From contig JBAWXE010000062.1 in NCBI GenBank assembly GCA_037144255.1, positions 1 to 16,189 of the forward strand: 16,189 nt of DNA. The letters run 5' to 3'. A model generated the notes under the pieces. That model made no database searches. It was not told where the DNA came from and saw only the letters and a list, made by a program, of their open reading frames with translations. Below are positions 5,581-14,446 of the stretch, piece after piece. Made by a program: the position numbers and the translations under genes. Numbering within the stretch: position 1 is the first letter of the stretch; the number at the start of each line of letters is the position of its first letter. The DNA is from JBAWXE01 sp037144255 (GTDB lineage Bacteria > Bacteroidota > Bacteroidia > Chitinophagales > Chitinophagaceae).

Positions 5581-8187
5581 ATGAACATTCAGCGTGCAAC
5601 ACCTGTAAATGAGCTTTTGGCCAAATTGATCTTTCTTCTTTTGCCCACGGCATTTGTTGGTTACTTTCTATTGCTGAATGCCAATCACTACTTTTCCATA
5701 CAAAACAGTCAAGCAGTACAAGAAACCCTATATCTGGCAATGGGTATGGGATCAGGAGCATTATTTTATGCCTTCAGGTTTCGATTCATTCCTACCTTCA
5801 TACTACTAGTTATAGGGTTATATTCTGTCTATGAAGGGCTTGATAAAGTTGCAATTGGAGAATTTGATTCGTTTTTCCTCTCGTTACAGTTTATTGTATT
5901 TGCAGTATTATTCACATCCGGATGGCTGATAGGTTGGGGATTTATCAGATTGAGGTATTGGTCGGTATTTATATCTGTGGCATTGTTATGCTCTTGTATA
6001 TTGCTGATAGCTAAATCTAATTTGGATACTGTCAATAATCTGTTACGCGCATTCGTACCTGCCTTACTATATGCCGTATATATAGTTTTCACTGCAGAAC
6101 AGATATATGGTTACAAAGACAAGTCGAAGAAATTTTGGTGGTTCCTTACTCGAAGATTAGCTCTTTTTGCTTTATTATCATTCCTCCTATTAGGAAGTGT
6201 AGTATTCATGATGCGTACAGAGATCAAAGAAACTGTAGACAACTATGGTGGTGCAGGCAATAAGGGTGATAATAGCATGCTGAAGAAAAACAAGGAGGGA
6301 AGTTTTGACCTTAAAAACTATTCGCAATTACGTAGTAGCTTGGGTAGAAGCAACGACCTTCTATTCTGTGCACATATTGATAATTTCTTCCCTAATTCAG
6401 ATATACCTAATCCGCTTTATCTAACAGCATTTTACTATACTAAATTCGATACGCTTACAGAGACTTTTGAAAGAGATTCTACTATTCCTTTAAATGATCT
6501 TTTCGAACCAGACCCTTCGAAACTACCATTGTTCTTTACAAAATCAGACTCATCAGTTATTAAGAATAGTTTATCCGAAAAGCTACGTAAGACAGTAGAT
6601 ATAGAGGTATATAGTAAGAATCTATCTCCAAAAACTTATTTAGCACCCAATACAGGATACTTTGTACAACCCATAGCTATTGAAAAAGATTTCAGAGCTG
6701 AGTTCAAAACTGGATTCCGTGCTAAGAGCTACGTATCCGAATTGAATAGTGCGTATTTTGTATATAACTCTCCAAATAAGCAAATAAGAAAGTTTCAGGA
6801 ACAACGTTTTGAAGTGCTGAGAAAAGTGACGGGTTACGAAGGGCAAGATGCGAAGTTCATGCAGTACTATACACACATGCCTAGCGATGTTAAATTTAAG
6901 AATATATCAGAGCTGGCACATAAAGTAACTGAGAAAGCCAAAACACCTGTAGATAAAGTAATTGCCATTCGTGACTATTTTATGTCAAAGGATGAAAATG
7001 GAGACCCATTATATAAATACACTGATAATCCGGGCGTACCTGATATACCTAGTGCATCAAAACTGATGTATTTCTTATTTGAAAATCATAAAGGCTATTG
7101 TGCATATTATGCAGGTGCTACCCTATTTATGCTACGATCATTGGGTATACCTTCGCGAATTACAGTTGGATTTCTCACCATGGACAGAAGTGATAAGAAT
7201 AAAGGCTGGTATTGGTATTATGCAGATCAGGCTCATGCATGGGTACAAGTCTATTTTCCTGGATATGGTTGGCTGGATTTTGATACTACTGTAGGAAATA
7301 GCGATGCTCAGGAAAGTCCTAGCCCTGATGGCACACCACCCATGCAACCACCTAAAGCATATCTGGCAGCAGATGGTATCATACAAAGTGTAGATACTAT
7401 AAAGAAAATAGCTGTAATGCAAATACGTCACATCGTGTTTCATGATAAGGAATATACCCCCGAGAAGCCTATGGATGTGCCTATGGATATACATATAGCT
7501 ATCGTACTGAGAGATAGTACAGAAGTAGCAATGGGTAACATACAAAAAGGAGATGAAGCAACTGCTGTATCTTATGCGGATGCATTCAAAAGAATGGAGG
7601 TTAAAGGCAGAGAGAATGCCACGGCATTAATTAAAAGCTTTCCTGTTCCTGAACCAATTGATGAAATATACCTGAAACGCAAAGATATAAATAGTCCAGA
7701 TGAAAAGCCTGAGATCAAGAAACTGGAACACATTTTCTCTATTAAGCATGCTATATGGTTAACTTGTATCACTCTCACATCTTTGCTTTTGATAGTATTA
7801 CTGATACCATATTCAATTTACAGGTATTATCTATTACGATATCAAAAGGCAAGTACTGATGGCAATAAAGCATACTGGGCCTATAGGACAGTTACTTACT
7901 TTCTGCATCAATCAGGATTATTCAGAGGCTCTATTACACCTATGCAATACGCACAACAAATTATTGACCCACAAATGGGAACTACATTTGCATCGTTTAT
8001 GAATATTTATTTAAAAATGAAATACGCCAAACAATCTCTTACAAACACCGAGCAGGTATTCATATCACAATTTGTACAGCCATTCATCATCACAGTTCAA
8101 GAAAAAATTCGATTCAAAACTCGGCTTATAGGATTTATGAATCCTATAAGAGCTATTAGCTTTTATGTGTTACCAGATGAGGAGTAA
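5581..8187 (+). CDS. TgpA-like membrane transglutaminase-domain protein
   Basis: The 868-residue protein has the architecture of TgpA-type proteins. About seven membrane helices lie in residues 13-212, followed by a large extracytoplasmic region and a transglutaminase-like core at about 440-575. A last membrane helix follows at about 724-752, then a cytoplasmic DUF4129-like tail. The catalytic triad is intact: Cys507 in GYCAYYAGA, His552 in AHAWVQVYFPGYGW and Asp568 in LDFDTT. GIPSRITVGF between Cys and His is also typical. Such proteins act as peptidase or amidase/transglutaminase enzymes at the outer face of the inner membrane; the substrate is unknown. In many bacteria the gene sits next to a MoxR ATPase and a DUF58 gene, but here it stands alone, preceded by its own promoter. 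The next gene starts 87 bases downstream on the same strand. Confidence 0.88.
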   Translation: MNIQRATPVNELLAKLIFLLLPTAFVGYFLLLNANHYFSIQNSQAVQETLYLAMGMGSGALFYAFRFRFIPTFILLVIGLYSVYEGLDKVAIGEFDSFFLSLQFIVFAVLFTSGWLIGWGFIRLRYWSVFISVALLCSCILLIAKSNLDTVNNLLRAFVPALLYAVYIVFTAEQIYGYKDKSKKFWWFLTRRLALFALLSFLLLGSVVFMMRTEIKETVDNYGGAGNKGDNSMLKKNKEGSFDLKNYSQLRSSLGRSNDLLFCAHIDNFFPNSDIPNPLYLTAFYYTKFDTLTETFERDSTIPLNDLFEPDPSKLPLFFTKSDSSVIKNSLSEKLRKTVDIEVYSKNLSPKTYLAPNTGYFVQPIAIEKDFRAEFKTGFRAKSYVSELNSAYFVYNSPNKQIRKFQEQRFEVLRKVTGYEGQDAKFMQYYTHMPSDVKFKNISELAHKVTEKAKTPVDKVIAIRDYFMSKDENGDPLYKYTDNPGVPDIPSASKLMYFLFENHKGYCAYYAGATLFMLRSLGIPSRITVGFLTMDRSDKNKGWYWYYADQAHAWVQVYFPGYGWLDFDTTVGNSDAQESPSPDGTPPMQPPKAYLAADGIIQSVDTIKKIAVMQIRHIVFHDKEYTPEKPMDVPMDIHIAIVLRDSTEVAMGNIQKGDEATAVSYADAFKRMEVKGRENATALIKSFPVPEPIDEIYLKRKDINSPDEKPEIKKLEHIFSIKHAIWLTCITLTSLLLIVLLIPYSIYRYYLLRYQKASTDGNKAYWAYRTVTYFLHQSGLFRGSITPMQYAQQIIDPQMGTTFASFMNIYLKMKYAKQSLTNTEQVFISQFVQPFIITVQEKIRFKTRLIGFMNPIRAISFYVLPDEE

Positions 8188-8245
8188 AACACATAACATT
8201 TTCTAAACACTCGACATTTTTTGATAAAATCCACAGTCTTTACCG

Positions 8246-8253
8246 TAGATTTA
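8246..8253 (+). promoter_or_regulatory. Weak -7 box upstream of the arylsulfotransferase-like gene
   Basis: TAGATTTA is one mismatch from TAnnTTTG. A TTTTTTG ends 22 bases upstream, at 8223. A start point near 8258 would lie inside the inverted repeat before the ATG. Weak call. Confidence 0.2.
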
Positions 8254-8276
8254 TATTAACATCCAAATGTTAATAT
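8253..8276 (+). promoter_or_regulatory. Perfect 10-bp inverted repeat overlapping the start codon
   Basis: ATATTAACAT (8253-8262) and ATGTTAATAT (8267-8276) are exact reverse complements separated by CCAA. The right arm contains the first two bases of the ATG at 8275. The repeat could be an operator or an mRNA hairpin hiding the start codon. It also holds a three-codon reading frame (ATG at 8267, stop TGA at 8276-8278) that overlaps the gene's start. Confidence 0.4.
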
Positions 8277-9768
8277 GATAAAATATATATTCAATTTTTG
8301 CTTAGTCATCTTCAGCAACATTGGCCTTTATGGGCAAATAACACCTAAAGAAGATAGTAGACTAAACTATCGATTGATAGGCTTTTCTGTTCAAAAGGAA
8401 AATGCAATAGCAAAATATATATTTGAAATTGCAGAAGGGAAATATATCCAGGCGGATAGTTTTGAAAAGCATATAAATAAAAGGGAAACATCTCAAAGCA
8501 ATAGAATTATTGCTACAGTACAATCGTATGGAAAAGAGTATACTTGGAGAGTATCTTATATTGGTAACGATAGCTCACTTATAAAACAAAGTTCACTATT
8601 CCATTTTTCAACGCTTTATAGTATATGGGTAGATACAGCTATAATGAAATTAAAAATAGTTGATACTGCTATTGCTAATAAGGATCAATTATTTTTTTTA
8701 GACTATGCCAGAGGTTTATATAATGTAAAAGGAGAAATACTTTGGTTTTTACCTGATATACCAGGGGCAATATATGAGACCACTCGTTTACGTGATCTGA
8801 AAATGACATCTTTTGGTACAATTACCTTTCAAACTGATACTGCGGCATTTGAAATAACATATGACGGAAAGGTTTTGTGGAGATCAGTTGATAGTGGTAA
8901 TAATGACCTAGGGCATCACGAATTTACCAGACTAGAAAATGGTAACTATATGTCATTAGGCTATGAGTATGTAAAGAAAATGTTACCAAACATAGATGAT
9001 ACTAGTAAATATACCAATGAAGATGCTGTTGAGAAAATTGATGGTAGATACTATAAAAACATTGAATTTGGAACACTTATTGAATATAATAAAAATAAAG
9101 AAGTGGTGTGGAAATGGAGATCTTCTAACTACTTTACAGATAAAGATCTTTTTACATTGAAAGCCTATAATGGTATGTTTCGTGTATCTACTCACATGAA
9201 TGCATTCTTCTTTGATGAAAAGAAACATTATGTATATGTTAGTTTCAGAAACATAAGTAGAATAATCAAGATCAAATATCCAAAAGGAAAAGTTATTGCC
9301 AGCTATGGCCGTGCATATGAGACAAAGTCCAAAAGAAAGGGAGATGGATTATTTTATGCTCAACATGCATGTAGAATTTCTAGAGATGGATGTATCTATC
9401 TATTTAATAACAATGTAAATGATGGAAAATCTGAAACTCCATCAATTGTAATGTTAAAAGAATTGAACCATAGTCGTCAGAAAATCAAAAAAACATGGGA
9501 ATTTGTATGTGATAATATTGATACTGTTGCCAAAGGGAAAAGCTTATCGGGTGGCAATGTCGTAGAATTGAATGATGGGTCAATGATAGTATGTATGGGT
9601 GGAATCAATAGAATCTTTATTGTCAATAAGGATAAAAAAATAGTATGGGATGCTGTAATTGAACGGCTTCATCCATTGAAGTCTGAATTTGTTCCTTTTC
9701 CTCAATATAGAGTAAGTCCAGTTACATTAATAAATGCTTGCGAGGCCTTGATATACTGCACCCAATAA
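8275..9768 (+). CDS. Arylsulfotransferase (ASST)-like secreted protein
   Basis: The 497-residue protein starts with a signal peptide (about 1-20, ending LYGQ) and then forms a repeat pattern expected of a beta-propeller. It matches the aryl-sulfate sulfotransferase family, which moves sulfate between phenolic compounds through a sulfated histidine. The family's landmark residues can be seen in order: HHEFTRLENGNYM (His214/215), HMNAFFFD (His307), SFRNISRI (Arg325) and AQHACRI (His364, the likely sulfated residue), then LFNNN. The classic enzymes are periplasmic. Many Bacteroidota members carry a T9SS sorting domain, but this one ends without one (CEALIYCTQ), so it may stay in the periplasm. 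Sulfotransferase activity is inferred from motifs and remains unproven. A large inverted repeat covers its start codon. The following T9SS cargo gene is 78 bases downstream. Confidence 0.75.
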   Translation: MIKYIFNFCLVIFSNIGLYGQITPKEDSRLNYRLIGFSVQKENAIAKYIFEIAEGKYIQADSFEKHINKRETSQSNRIIATVQSYGKEYTWRVSYIGNDSSLIKQSSLFHFSTLYSIWVDTAIMKLKIVDTAIANKDQLFFLDYARGLYNVKGEILWFLPDIPGAIYETTRLRDLKMTSFGTITFQTDTAAFEITYDGKVLWRSVDSGNNDLGHHEFTRLENGNYMSLGYEYVKKMLPNIDDTSKYTNEDAVEKIDGRYYKNIEFGTLIEYNKNKEVVWKWRSSNYFTDKDLFTLKAYNGMFRVSTHMNAFFFDEKKHYVYVSFRNISRIIKIKYPKGKVIASYGRAYETKSKRKGDGLFYAQHACRISRDGCIYLFNNNVNDGKSETPSIVMLKELNHSRQKIKKTWEFVCDNIDTVAKGKSLSGGNVVELNDGSMIVCMGGINRIFIVNKDKKIVWDAVIERLHPLKSEFVPFPQYRVSPVTLINACEALIYCTQ

Positions 9769-9846
9769 TAAATGTAAAAAAATATTTGTTTTATTTCAAC
9801 TATTTTACTAAATTACAATTATCATTTTTTCATATAATAGATCTAC

Positions 9847-12800
9847 ATGCACATGAGAAAAAATATTCTACTATTATCATTACTGATGTTATTATTGGGT
9901 AATTTCATTACAACTAAATCAATAGCACAGTGCGCTGTTACTACAGCCCCAACAGAAGACTGTTCATTTGGAGATGAAATAGACAATTTCACACTTAATG
10001 CGATCGTTGCAGCAGATGCTGGTTGTTCAACAGGCGGATATGGAGTTTTTGCAGCACCTGTATGGAACCTTACTGTAGGGCAAACGTATAATTTTTCTGC
10101 AACTCTTGGTTTAGGTAACCCATTTTACACTTACCAGGAAGGATTTTCTTTATGGATTGACCTGAATAATAATAATATATATGAAAGTACAGAACGTCTT
10201 GCCAATGTGGCTCCTTCTAATTTGGCTACCGGTACTATTACTATACCCCTAACCGCTACAATTGCCAATAATGTACACATGCGAATAAGGTGTGCTTATA
10301 ATGCTACCCCAGCTGCCGGAGCTGCATGTACTAACAGTCTCGGTTTAGGGTTTGGTGAAACTGAAGATTTTCGCGTGAATATCTTACCTAATGCTTGCTC
10401 AGGAACACCAACAGCAGGCAGTGTAAGCCCGGCGGGGCCTATTAATATGTGCGCGCCCGGCGTAAGTACCACATTGACATTAACGGGTACCTCTACCGGA
10501 GCTGGTATTAACATATCATGGGAACAATCTACAAATGGTGGAGTAAGTTGGACTTCAACCGGTATTACCACTAGTACATATACATTTACTCCAAGTGTAA
10601 ATGTGATGGTTCATGCTGTTGTGACATGTTCTAATTCTGGTCTTAGTGCTACATCCAATGCAGTTACAATTAATGTAAATCCTGTACCAACTATCACACT
10701 AGGAGCAAATCCAGTTGTTGGCTTAGGTTCTACGTTTGCAAATTTACCATATAGTAGTACAACAGGAAGTCCAACCAATTATAGTATTACATGGGGCGCC
10801 ACAGCATTAGGAGCTGGATTTCTTAATGTAAGCAATGTAATATTACCGGCAACACCTATAGTATTAACACTACCTGGAGCTGCACCTGCGAATACCTATA
10901 CAGGTACCTTAACTGTATCTAATGGCAACTGTACCAGTACTACATACCCAATCAGTGTTATTATTCTTAATGCACCTACTATATCATTAGGCACAATGCC
11001 AACTATTTGTATTGGTACAACGATAGCTCCCTTACCTTATTCTTCTACAACCCTTAGCCCTACAACATATTCTATTGTTTGGAATGCAGCAGCTTTAGCT
11101 GCAGGATATATTAATGTGAACAACAGTCCATTACCGGTATCTCCAATCAATATCAATTCACCTGCCGGAGCCCCTACGGGAACATATAATGGCACTCTTA
11201 CAGTATCCAATGGTACAGTTAGTCCTAATTATCCAATTTCCGTTGCTATTATCAATACACCAACAGTCACATTAGGTGCTAATCCTACTATATGTGCAGG
11301 TATTACTACAGCAAATCTTACTTATTCTGCATCAACATTCAATCCAACAAATTTTAATGTTACCTGGAATCCTGCAGCAATAAGTGCAGGTCTTATTAAT
11401 GTTAATAACGCTGTTGTAAGCGGTTCTCCATTAGCAATACCTATTCCTGGCAGTATCGCACCCAACACCTATTCAGGTATTTTGACTGTAAGTAACATTT
11501 GTGGCAACAGTGTTCAATACCCATTCAGTGTTACAGTAAATCCAAGTACAGTACCTAACATTTCAACAAGTGGAAGTAATAATCTATGCATTGGTACAAT
11601 TACAACCTATACGGCAATTACAAATATTGTAGGTGGCACTTTACAATGGCAAGTAAATGGCTTAAACGTAGGTACAAACAGTACTACTTATACCTATGCT
11701 CCTTCTAATGGAGATATTGTTACTTGCATCATCAATGTACCCGGAACAGGTTGTTATACTACACCAAGTCTTACCAGTACCCCAATAGGTGTCTCTGTAT
11801 CTCCCTATATAGTTCCAAACATAAATATTACTGGTAATAGTACCGGCTGTCTTGGTATTAATAGCACTTACACAGCAATATCAAATGCTGCAAGTGCAAA
11901 TTATCAATGGAAAGTAAACGGAGTTAATGTGGGTACAAACAGTAGTACTTATACCTATGGCCCAGCAAATGGAGATCAGATAAGCTGTATAGTTACAGCT
12001 ACAGCAGGTTGCTTTTCCCCATTGACTGCACCTAGCAATATAATTTTAATAAATGGTATACCTTCTATTTTCCCTAGTATTAGTATACAAAGTATCACTG
12101 GTACAGATACTATTTGTGATGGGCCTGCAGCTACTTATATATCAAATACAAATTTCCCAGGTGGCTCTTACCAATGGATGGTGAATGGAGTAAACGTAGG
12201 CTATAATAGCCCCGATTATAATTACACTCCTGCAAATGGAGATCAGATAACTTGTACAGTTACTATACCTCCTACTGGTCAATGTTTTTTAGCTAATAGT
12301 GCAAATAGTAATACTAGAACAGTTTCTGTAATTCCAAGTATTGTTCCTACCGTCTCAATTGCACCAGGTAGTTTCGTAGTTTGCACCAACACTACAGCTA
12401 GTTACCATGCTGTTACTAATATAATAAGTGGGTCATACCAATGGAAAGTAAATAATAGTTTAGTAGGTACTAATTCCAGTACATATTCATATATCCCTAC
12501 AGACAGCGATCAAATAATGTGTACAGTTACAGAACCAACATATGCCCCATCAGGACCTTGTTATACACAAATTGCTGCTGTTAGTCCATCTTATGTGATT
12601 AATGTACTATCGGTTGAGAGTCCTCTTATCTCTATTAATGCACCTACATTTGCAACTGTAGGTAGTAATGTAACTGTCACTGCCAGCTTAGTAAATGCGG
12701 GGCCAACCTATACAATACAATGGTTTAATCATGGTGTACTATTCAATACAACTAATTCACCTGCTGTAACGTATACCAAAACTTCTGGTGTAGATAGTAT

Positions 12801-13143
12801 CACTGCAAAAGTATCAACTACAGCATTTGGATGTACCGGCAACAGCACATCTAATTCAATATTGGTACATGTAGGAACATCAGTTAATAATGTTGTAAAA
12901 GGTGGAATCAGTGTATTTCCTAATCCATTTAATAATAACATTGTGATCAAAGGGCTGGAACTGAATGACAAACTATGTGTTTATGACCTTATGGGTAGAA
13001 AGGTAACTCCAATATGGATAATCGATAATGAAAACCCTGAACAGTCTTTCAAAATAAATGAATTGCCCGCGGGTACTTATTTATTACAAATTTGGAATCC
13101 TGATGGACAATCCAAGGAAAGTATGCCTTTGATTAAGAAATAA
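9847..13143 (+). CDS. T9SS-secreted GEVED and repeat-domain surface protein
   Basis: This is a 1098-residue secreted adhesin-like protein. A signal peptide covers 1-28; the second ATG at 9853 (MRKNILLL) is an equally good start. A GEVED domain spans about 59-179, with LWIDLNNNNIYE and GFGETEDFRV visible. A first Ig-like unit follows (about 183-278). Next come three tandem ~95-residue repeats (281-376, 377-471, 472-566) with the pattern PTxxLGxNP, SPTxYSIxW and GTLTVSN. Then come four ~86-92-residue Ig-like repeats (567-653, 654-739, 740-830, 831-922) with YQWxVNG, NVGTNS and NGDQIxCxV, plus a diverged fifth (923-1011). The end (about 1021-1098) is a type A T9SS sorting domain: SVFPNPFNNNIVIKGL, VYDLMGRKV and LPAGTYLLQIW. 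It is expected on the cell surface or released. The binding target is unknown. Confidence 0.9.
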   Translation: MHMRKNILLLSLLMLLLGNFITTKSIAQCAVTTAPTEDCSFGDEIDNFTLNAIVAADAGCSTGGYGVFAAPVWNLTVGQTYNFSATLGLGNPFYTYQEGFSLWIDLNNNNIYESTERLANVAPSNLATGTITIPLTATIANNVHMRIRCAYNATPAAGAACTNSLGLGFGETEDFRVNILPNACSGTPTAGSVSPAGPINMCAPGVSTTLTLTGTSTGAGINISWEQSTNGGVSWTSTGITTSTYTFTPSVNVMVHAVVTCSNSGLSATSNAVTINVNPVPTITLGANPVVGLGSTFANLPYSSTTGSPTNYSITWGATALGAGFLNVSNVILPATPIVLTLPGAAPANTYTGTLTVSNGNCTSTTYPISVIILNAPTISLGTMPTICIGTTIAPLPYSSTTLSPTTYSIVWNAAALAAGYINVNNSPLPVSPININSPAGAPTGTYNGTLTVSNGTVSPNYPISVAIINTPTVTLGANPTICAGITTANLTYSASTFNPTNFNVTWNPAAISAGLINVNNAVVSGSPLAIPIPGSIAPNTYSGILTVSNICGNSVQYPFSVTVNPSTVPNISTSGSNNLCIGTITTYTAITNIVGGTLQWQVNGLNVGTNSTTYTYAPSNGDIVTCIINVPGTGCYTTPSLTSTPIGVSVSPYIVPNINITGNSTGCLGINSTYTAISNAASANYQWKVNGVNVGTNSSTYTYGPANGDQISCIVTATAGCFSPLTAPSNIILINGIPSIFPSISIQSITGTDTICDGPAATYISNTNFPGGSYQWMVNGVNVGYNSPDYNYTPANGDQITCTVTIPPTGQCFLANSANSNTRTVSVIPSIVPTVSIAPGSFVVCTNTTASYHAVTNIISGSYQWKVNNSLVGTNSSTYSYIPTDSDQIMCTVTEPTYAPSGPCYTQIAAVSPSYVINVLSVESPLISINAPTFATVGSNVTVTASLVNAGPTYTIQWFNHGVLFNTTNSPAVTYTKTSGVDSITAKVSTTAFGCTGNSTSNSILVHVGTSVNNVVKGGISVFPNPFNNNIVIKGLELNDKLCVYDLMGRKVTPIWIIDNENPEQSFKINELPAGTYLLQIWNPDGQSKESMPLIKK
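10687..11544 (+). repeat. Three tandem ~95-codon repeats
   Basis: Units begin at about 10687, 10975 and 11260. Each encodes a PTxxLGxxP start, a Tyr-Ser segment, an aromatic-rich strand with INVNN, and a GTLTVSN strand. They lie inside the T9SS cargo gene and have diverged at DNA level. Confidence 0.75.
11545..12612 (+). repeat. Four tandem Ig-like ~86-92-codon repeats
   Basis: Units begin at about 11545, 11806, 12064 and 12337. DNA identity is locally high: 11671-11698 and 11932-11959 differ at one base of 28, 261 bases apart. A 19-base stretch at 11965 recurs exactly at 12232. Each unit has the strands QWxVNG, NxxxYxYxPxxxD and a CxV, with paired cysteines. Confidence 0.75.
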
Positions 13144-13155
13144 TAAAGAATATGT

Positions 13156-13201
13156 GAAATATAAAAGGGAGTGAGCAAATGCTTACTCCCTTTTATATTT
13201 C
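13156..13201. terminator. Bidirectional hairpin terminator
   Basis: A 21-bp stem (13156-13176 with 13181-13201, one G-T pair) closes a 4-base AAAT loop. It has a GC-richer centre and AT-rich flanks that give T-rich tails in both directions. It lies between the convergent T9SS cargo and phbB genes and can end both transcripts. Confidence 0.8.
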
Positions 13202-13238
13202 ATTACTTTCAGAATGTTATGGAGAGAAAAAGTATTAA

Positions 13239-13985
13239 TTAATAAACGTGTTGACCACCATTAATACTCATGTTAGCACCAGTGATAAAATTGGCATGAT
13301 CAGATGCTAGAAAAGACACTAAATAAGCTACCTCTTCAGTACCCCCTAAACGCCCCATAGGTATTTGAGAAATGATCTGATTACGTATTTCTTCTTTTAC
13401 TGCCATTACCATATCAGTTCCAATGTATCCCGGTGAAATAGTATTTACAGTAACTCCTTTATTAGCCACTTCCATAGCAAGAGTTTTTGTAAAGCCATGC
13501 ATACCTGCTTTAGCAGCGGAATAATTTGCTTGTCCAAACTGACCTCTCTGGCCATTTACAGAAGATATATTAATGATACGTCCCCAGCCGTTATCTATCA
13601 TATGATTGATAACATGTCGGGAACAATTAAATACACTATCTAGATTTGTAGACATAACAGCTTTCCAATTTTCATAGGTCATTTTGCGGAATGCACCATC
13701 TTTTGTTATGCCTGCATTATTAACTAAGACATCCACATGTCCTACTTCTTTAGCGATCTTTTCTATCATTTCGCCACAAGAATTAAAATCTGCAACATCA
13801 GCATAATAGATCTTGATATCATATTCTTCTTTATGTAGTTGTTCCTGCCATTTCTTAGCCTTTTCCTCGCTACGATAATTAGCAACAACATTGTATCCAT
13901 CATGATACAGTTTTTTACACATAGCAGTACCTAGCCCACCTATGGCTCCAGTCACTAAAACAACTCTTTTTTGAGGCGTATCCAT
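13239..13985 (-). CDS. phbB: Acetoacetyl-CoA reductase, PhbB/FabG-type SDR
   Basis: This short-chain dehydrogenase of 248 residues reduces acetoacetyl-CoA to (R)-3-hydroxybutyryl-CoA with NADPH. That is the PhbB reaction; the close relative FabG works on acyl-carrier-protein substrates. Visible are the nucleotide loop TGAIGGLG (12-19), NNAG (89-92), the catalytic Asn114, Ser142, Tyr155 and Lys159 (YSAAK), and the C-terminal INGGQH that is typical of PhbB rather than FabG. ISSVNGQRGQFGQANYSAAKAG also favours PhbB. I place the start at the ATG at 13985. An upstream in-frame ATG at 14111 would add an unrelated, AT-rich tail of 42 residues and overlap the preceding gene. It lies 74 bases after the exosortase-associated gene. 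No polymer synthase (phaC) is present in the window. Confidence 0.85.
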   Translation of the reverse strand: MDTPQKRVVLVTGAIGGLGTAMCKKLYHDGYNVVANYRSEEKAKKWQEQLHKEEYDIKIYYADVADFNSCGEMIEKIAKEVGHVDVLVNNAGITKDGAFRKMTYENWKAVMSTNLDSVFNCSRHVINHMIDNGWGRIINISSVNGQRGQFGQANYSAAKAGMHGFTKTLAMEVANKGVTVNTISPGYIGTDMVMAVKEEIRNQIISQIPMGRLGGTEEVAYLVSFLASDHANFITGANMSINGGQHVY

Positions 13986-14059
13986 AAATAAGTATTTGAT
14001 ATGGAAGATACCAAAAGAGCGATATATTCTATTATAATTGAAAAGATATTTTTCGATCT

Positions 14060-14446
14060 CTAATTTATTTTCGAAAGCACATATATTAAAAAGAATGGCA
14101 TTGGGCTGCAAAAGAAAATACGAATAACCCTTATGAAACCTATAATATCATTATTGAAACTACCTGCTATAACATATGTAATGGCAGAAATGGTCAAAAG
14201 TATTATTACCCCTGAATACGATAGTAGCCACAAACTTTTTAACCACTTTTTAGGATGATTACCCCAACCCCAATAACCAATACCAGCAATAGTTAAAAGC
14301 AATAATAAGTGGTATATATGTCTGCTCCTTTCAGATACTGGAGATGCATTAAAACCTTCTGTTAAATATTGTATTTCTACCCAAGACAAAATAGTGATGA
14401 GAACAACAGAAATCAACAATCTTTGTCTATATATCTTTTGCATCAT
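14060..14446 (-). CDS. Exosortase-associated small membrane protein
   Basis: The 128-residue protein is almost entirely membrane: helices at about 10-27, 44-62, 70-95 and 107-125, with short polar loops (SERSRH, NHPKKW). Its start lies inside the exosortase gene (20-base overlap, 14427-14446), so the two are co-transcribed and probably translationally coupled. Bacteroidota exosortases are commonly paired with such a small membrane protein (for example the XrtX- or XrtF-associated proteins). I assign it to that class from position, size and topology rather than from sequence motifs. It may help the exosortase fold or recognise its target. The function is not known. Confidence 0.65.
   Translation of the reverse strand: MMQKIYRQRLLISVVLITILSWVEIQYLTEGFNASPVSERSRHIYHLLLLLTIAGIGYWGWGNHPKKWLKSLWLLSYSGVIILLTISAITYVIAGSFNNDIIGFIRVIRIFFCSPMPFFLIYVLSKIN

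Noticed and set aside
7138..7545. Minus-strand open frame of 135 codons within the transglutaminase gene
   Set aside because: It lies opposite the catalytic core of a clearly real gene and shows no recognisable protein features.
10687..12612. Repeats considered as a CRISPR array or satellite
   Set aside because: The period is 258-288 bases, units are diverged and stay in one reading frame of a secreted protein. They are protein domain repeats.
13986..14111. N-terminal extension of the PhbB-type reductase from an upstream ATG
   Set aside because: The extra 42 residues are unlike any SDR N-terminus, overlap the preceding gene and have intergenic composition. Met at 13985 gives the standard start before the Rossmann fold.
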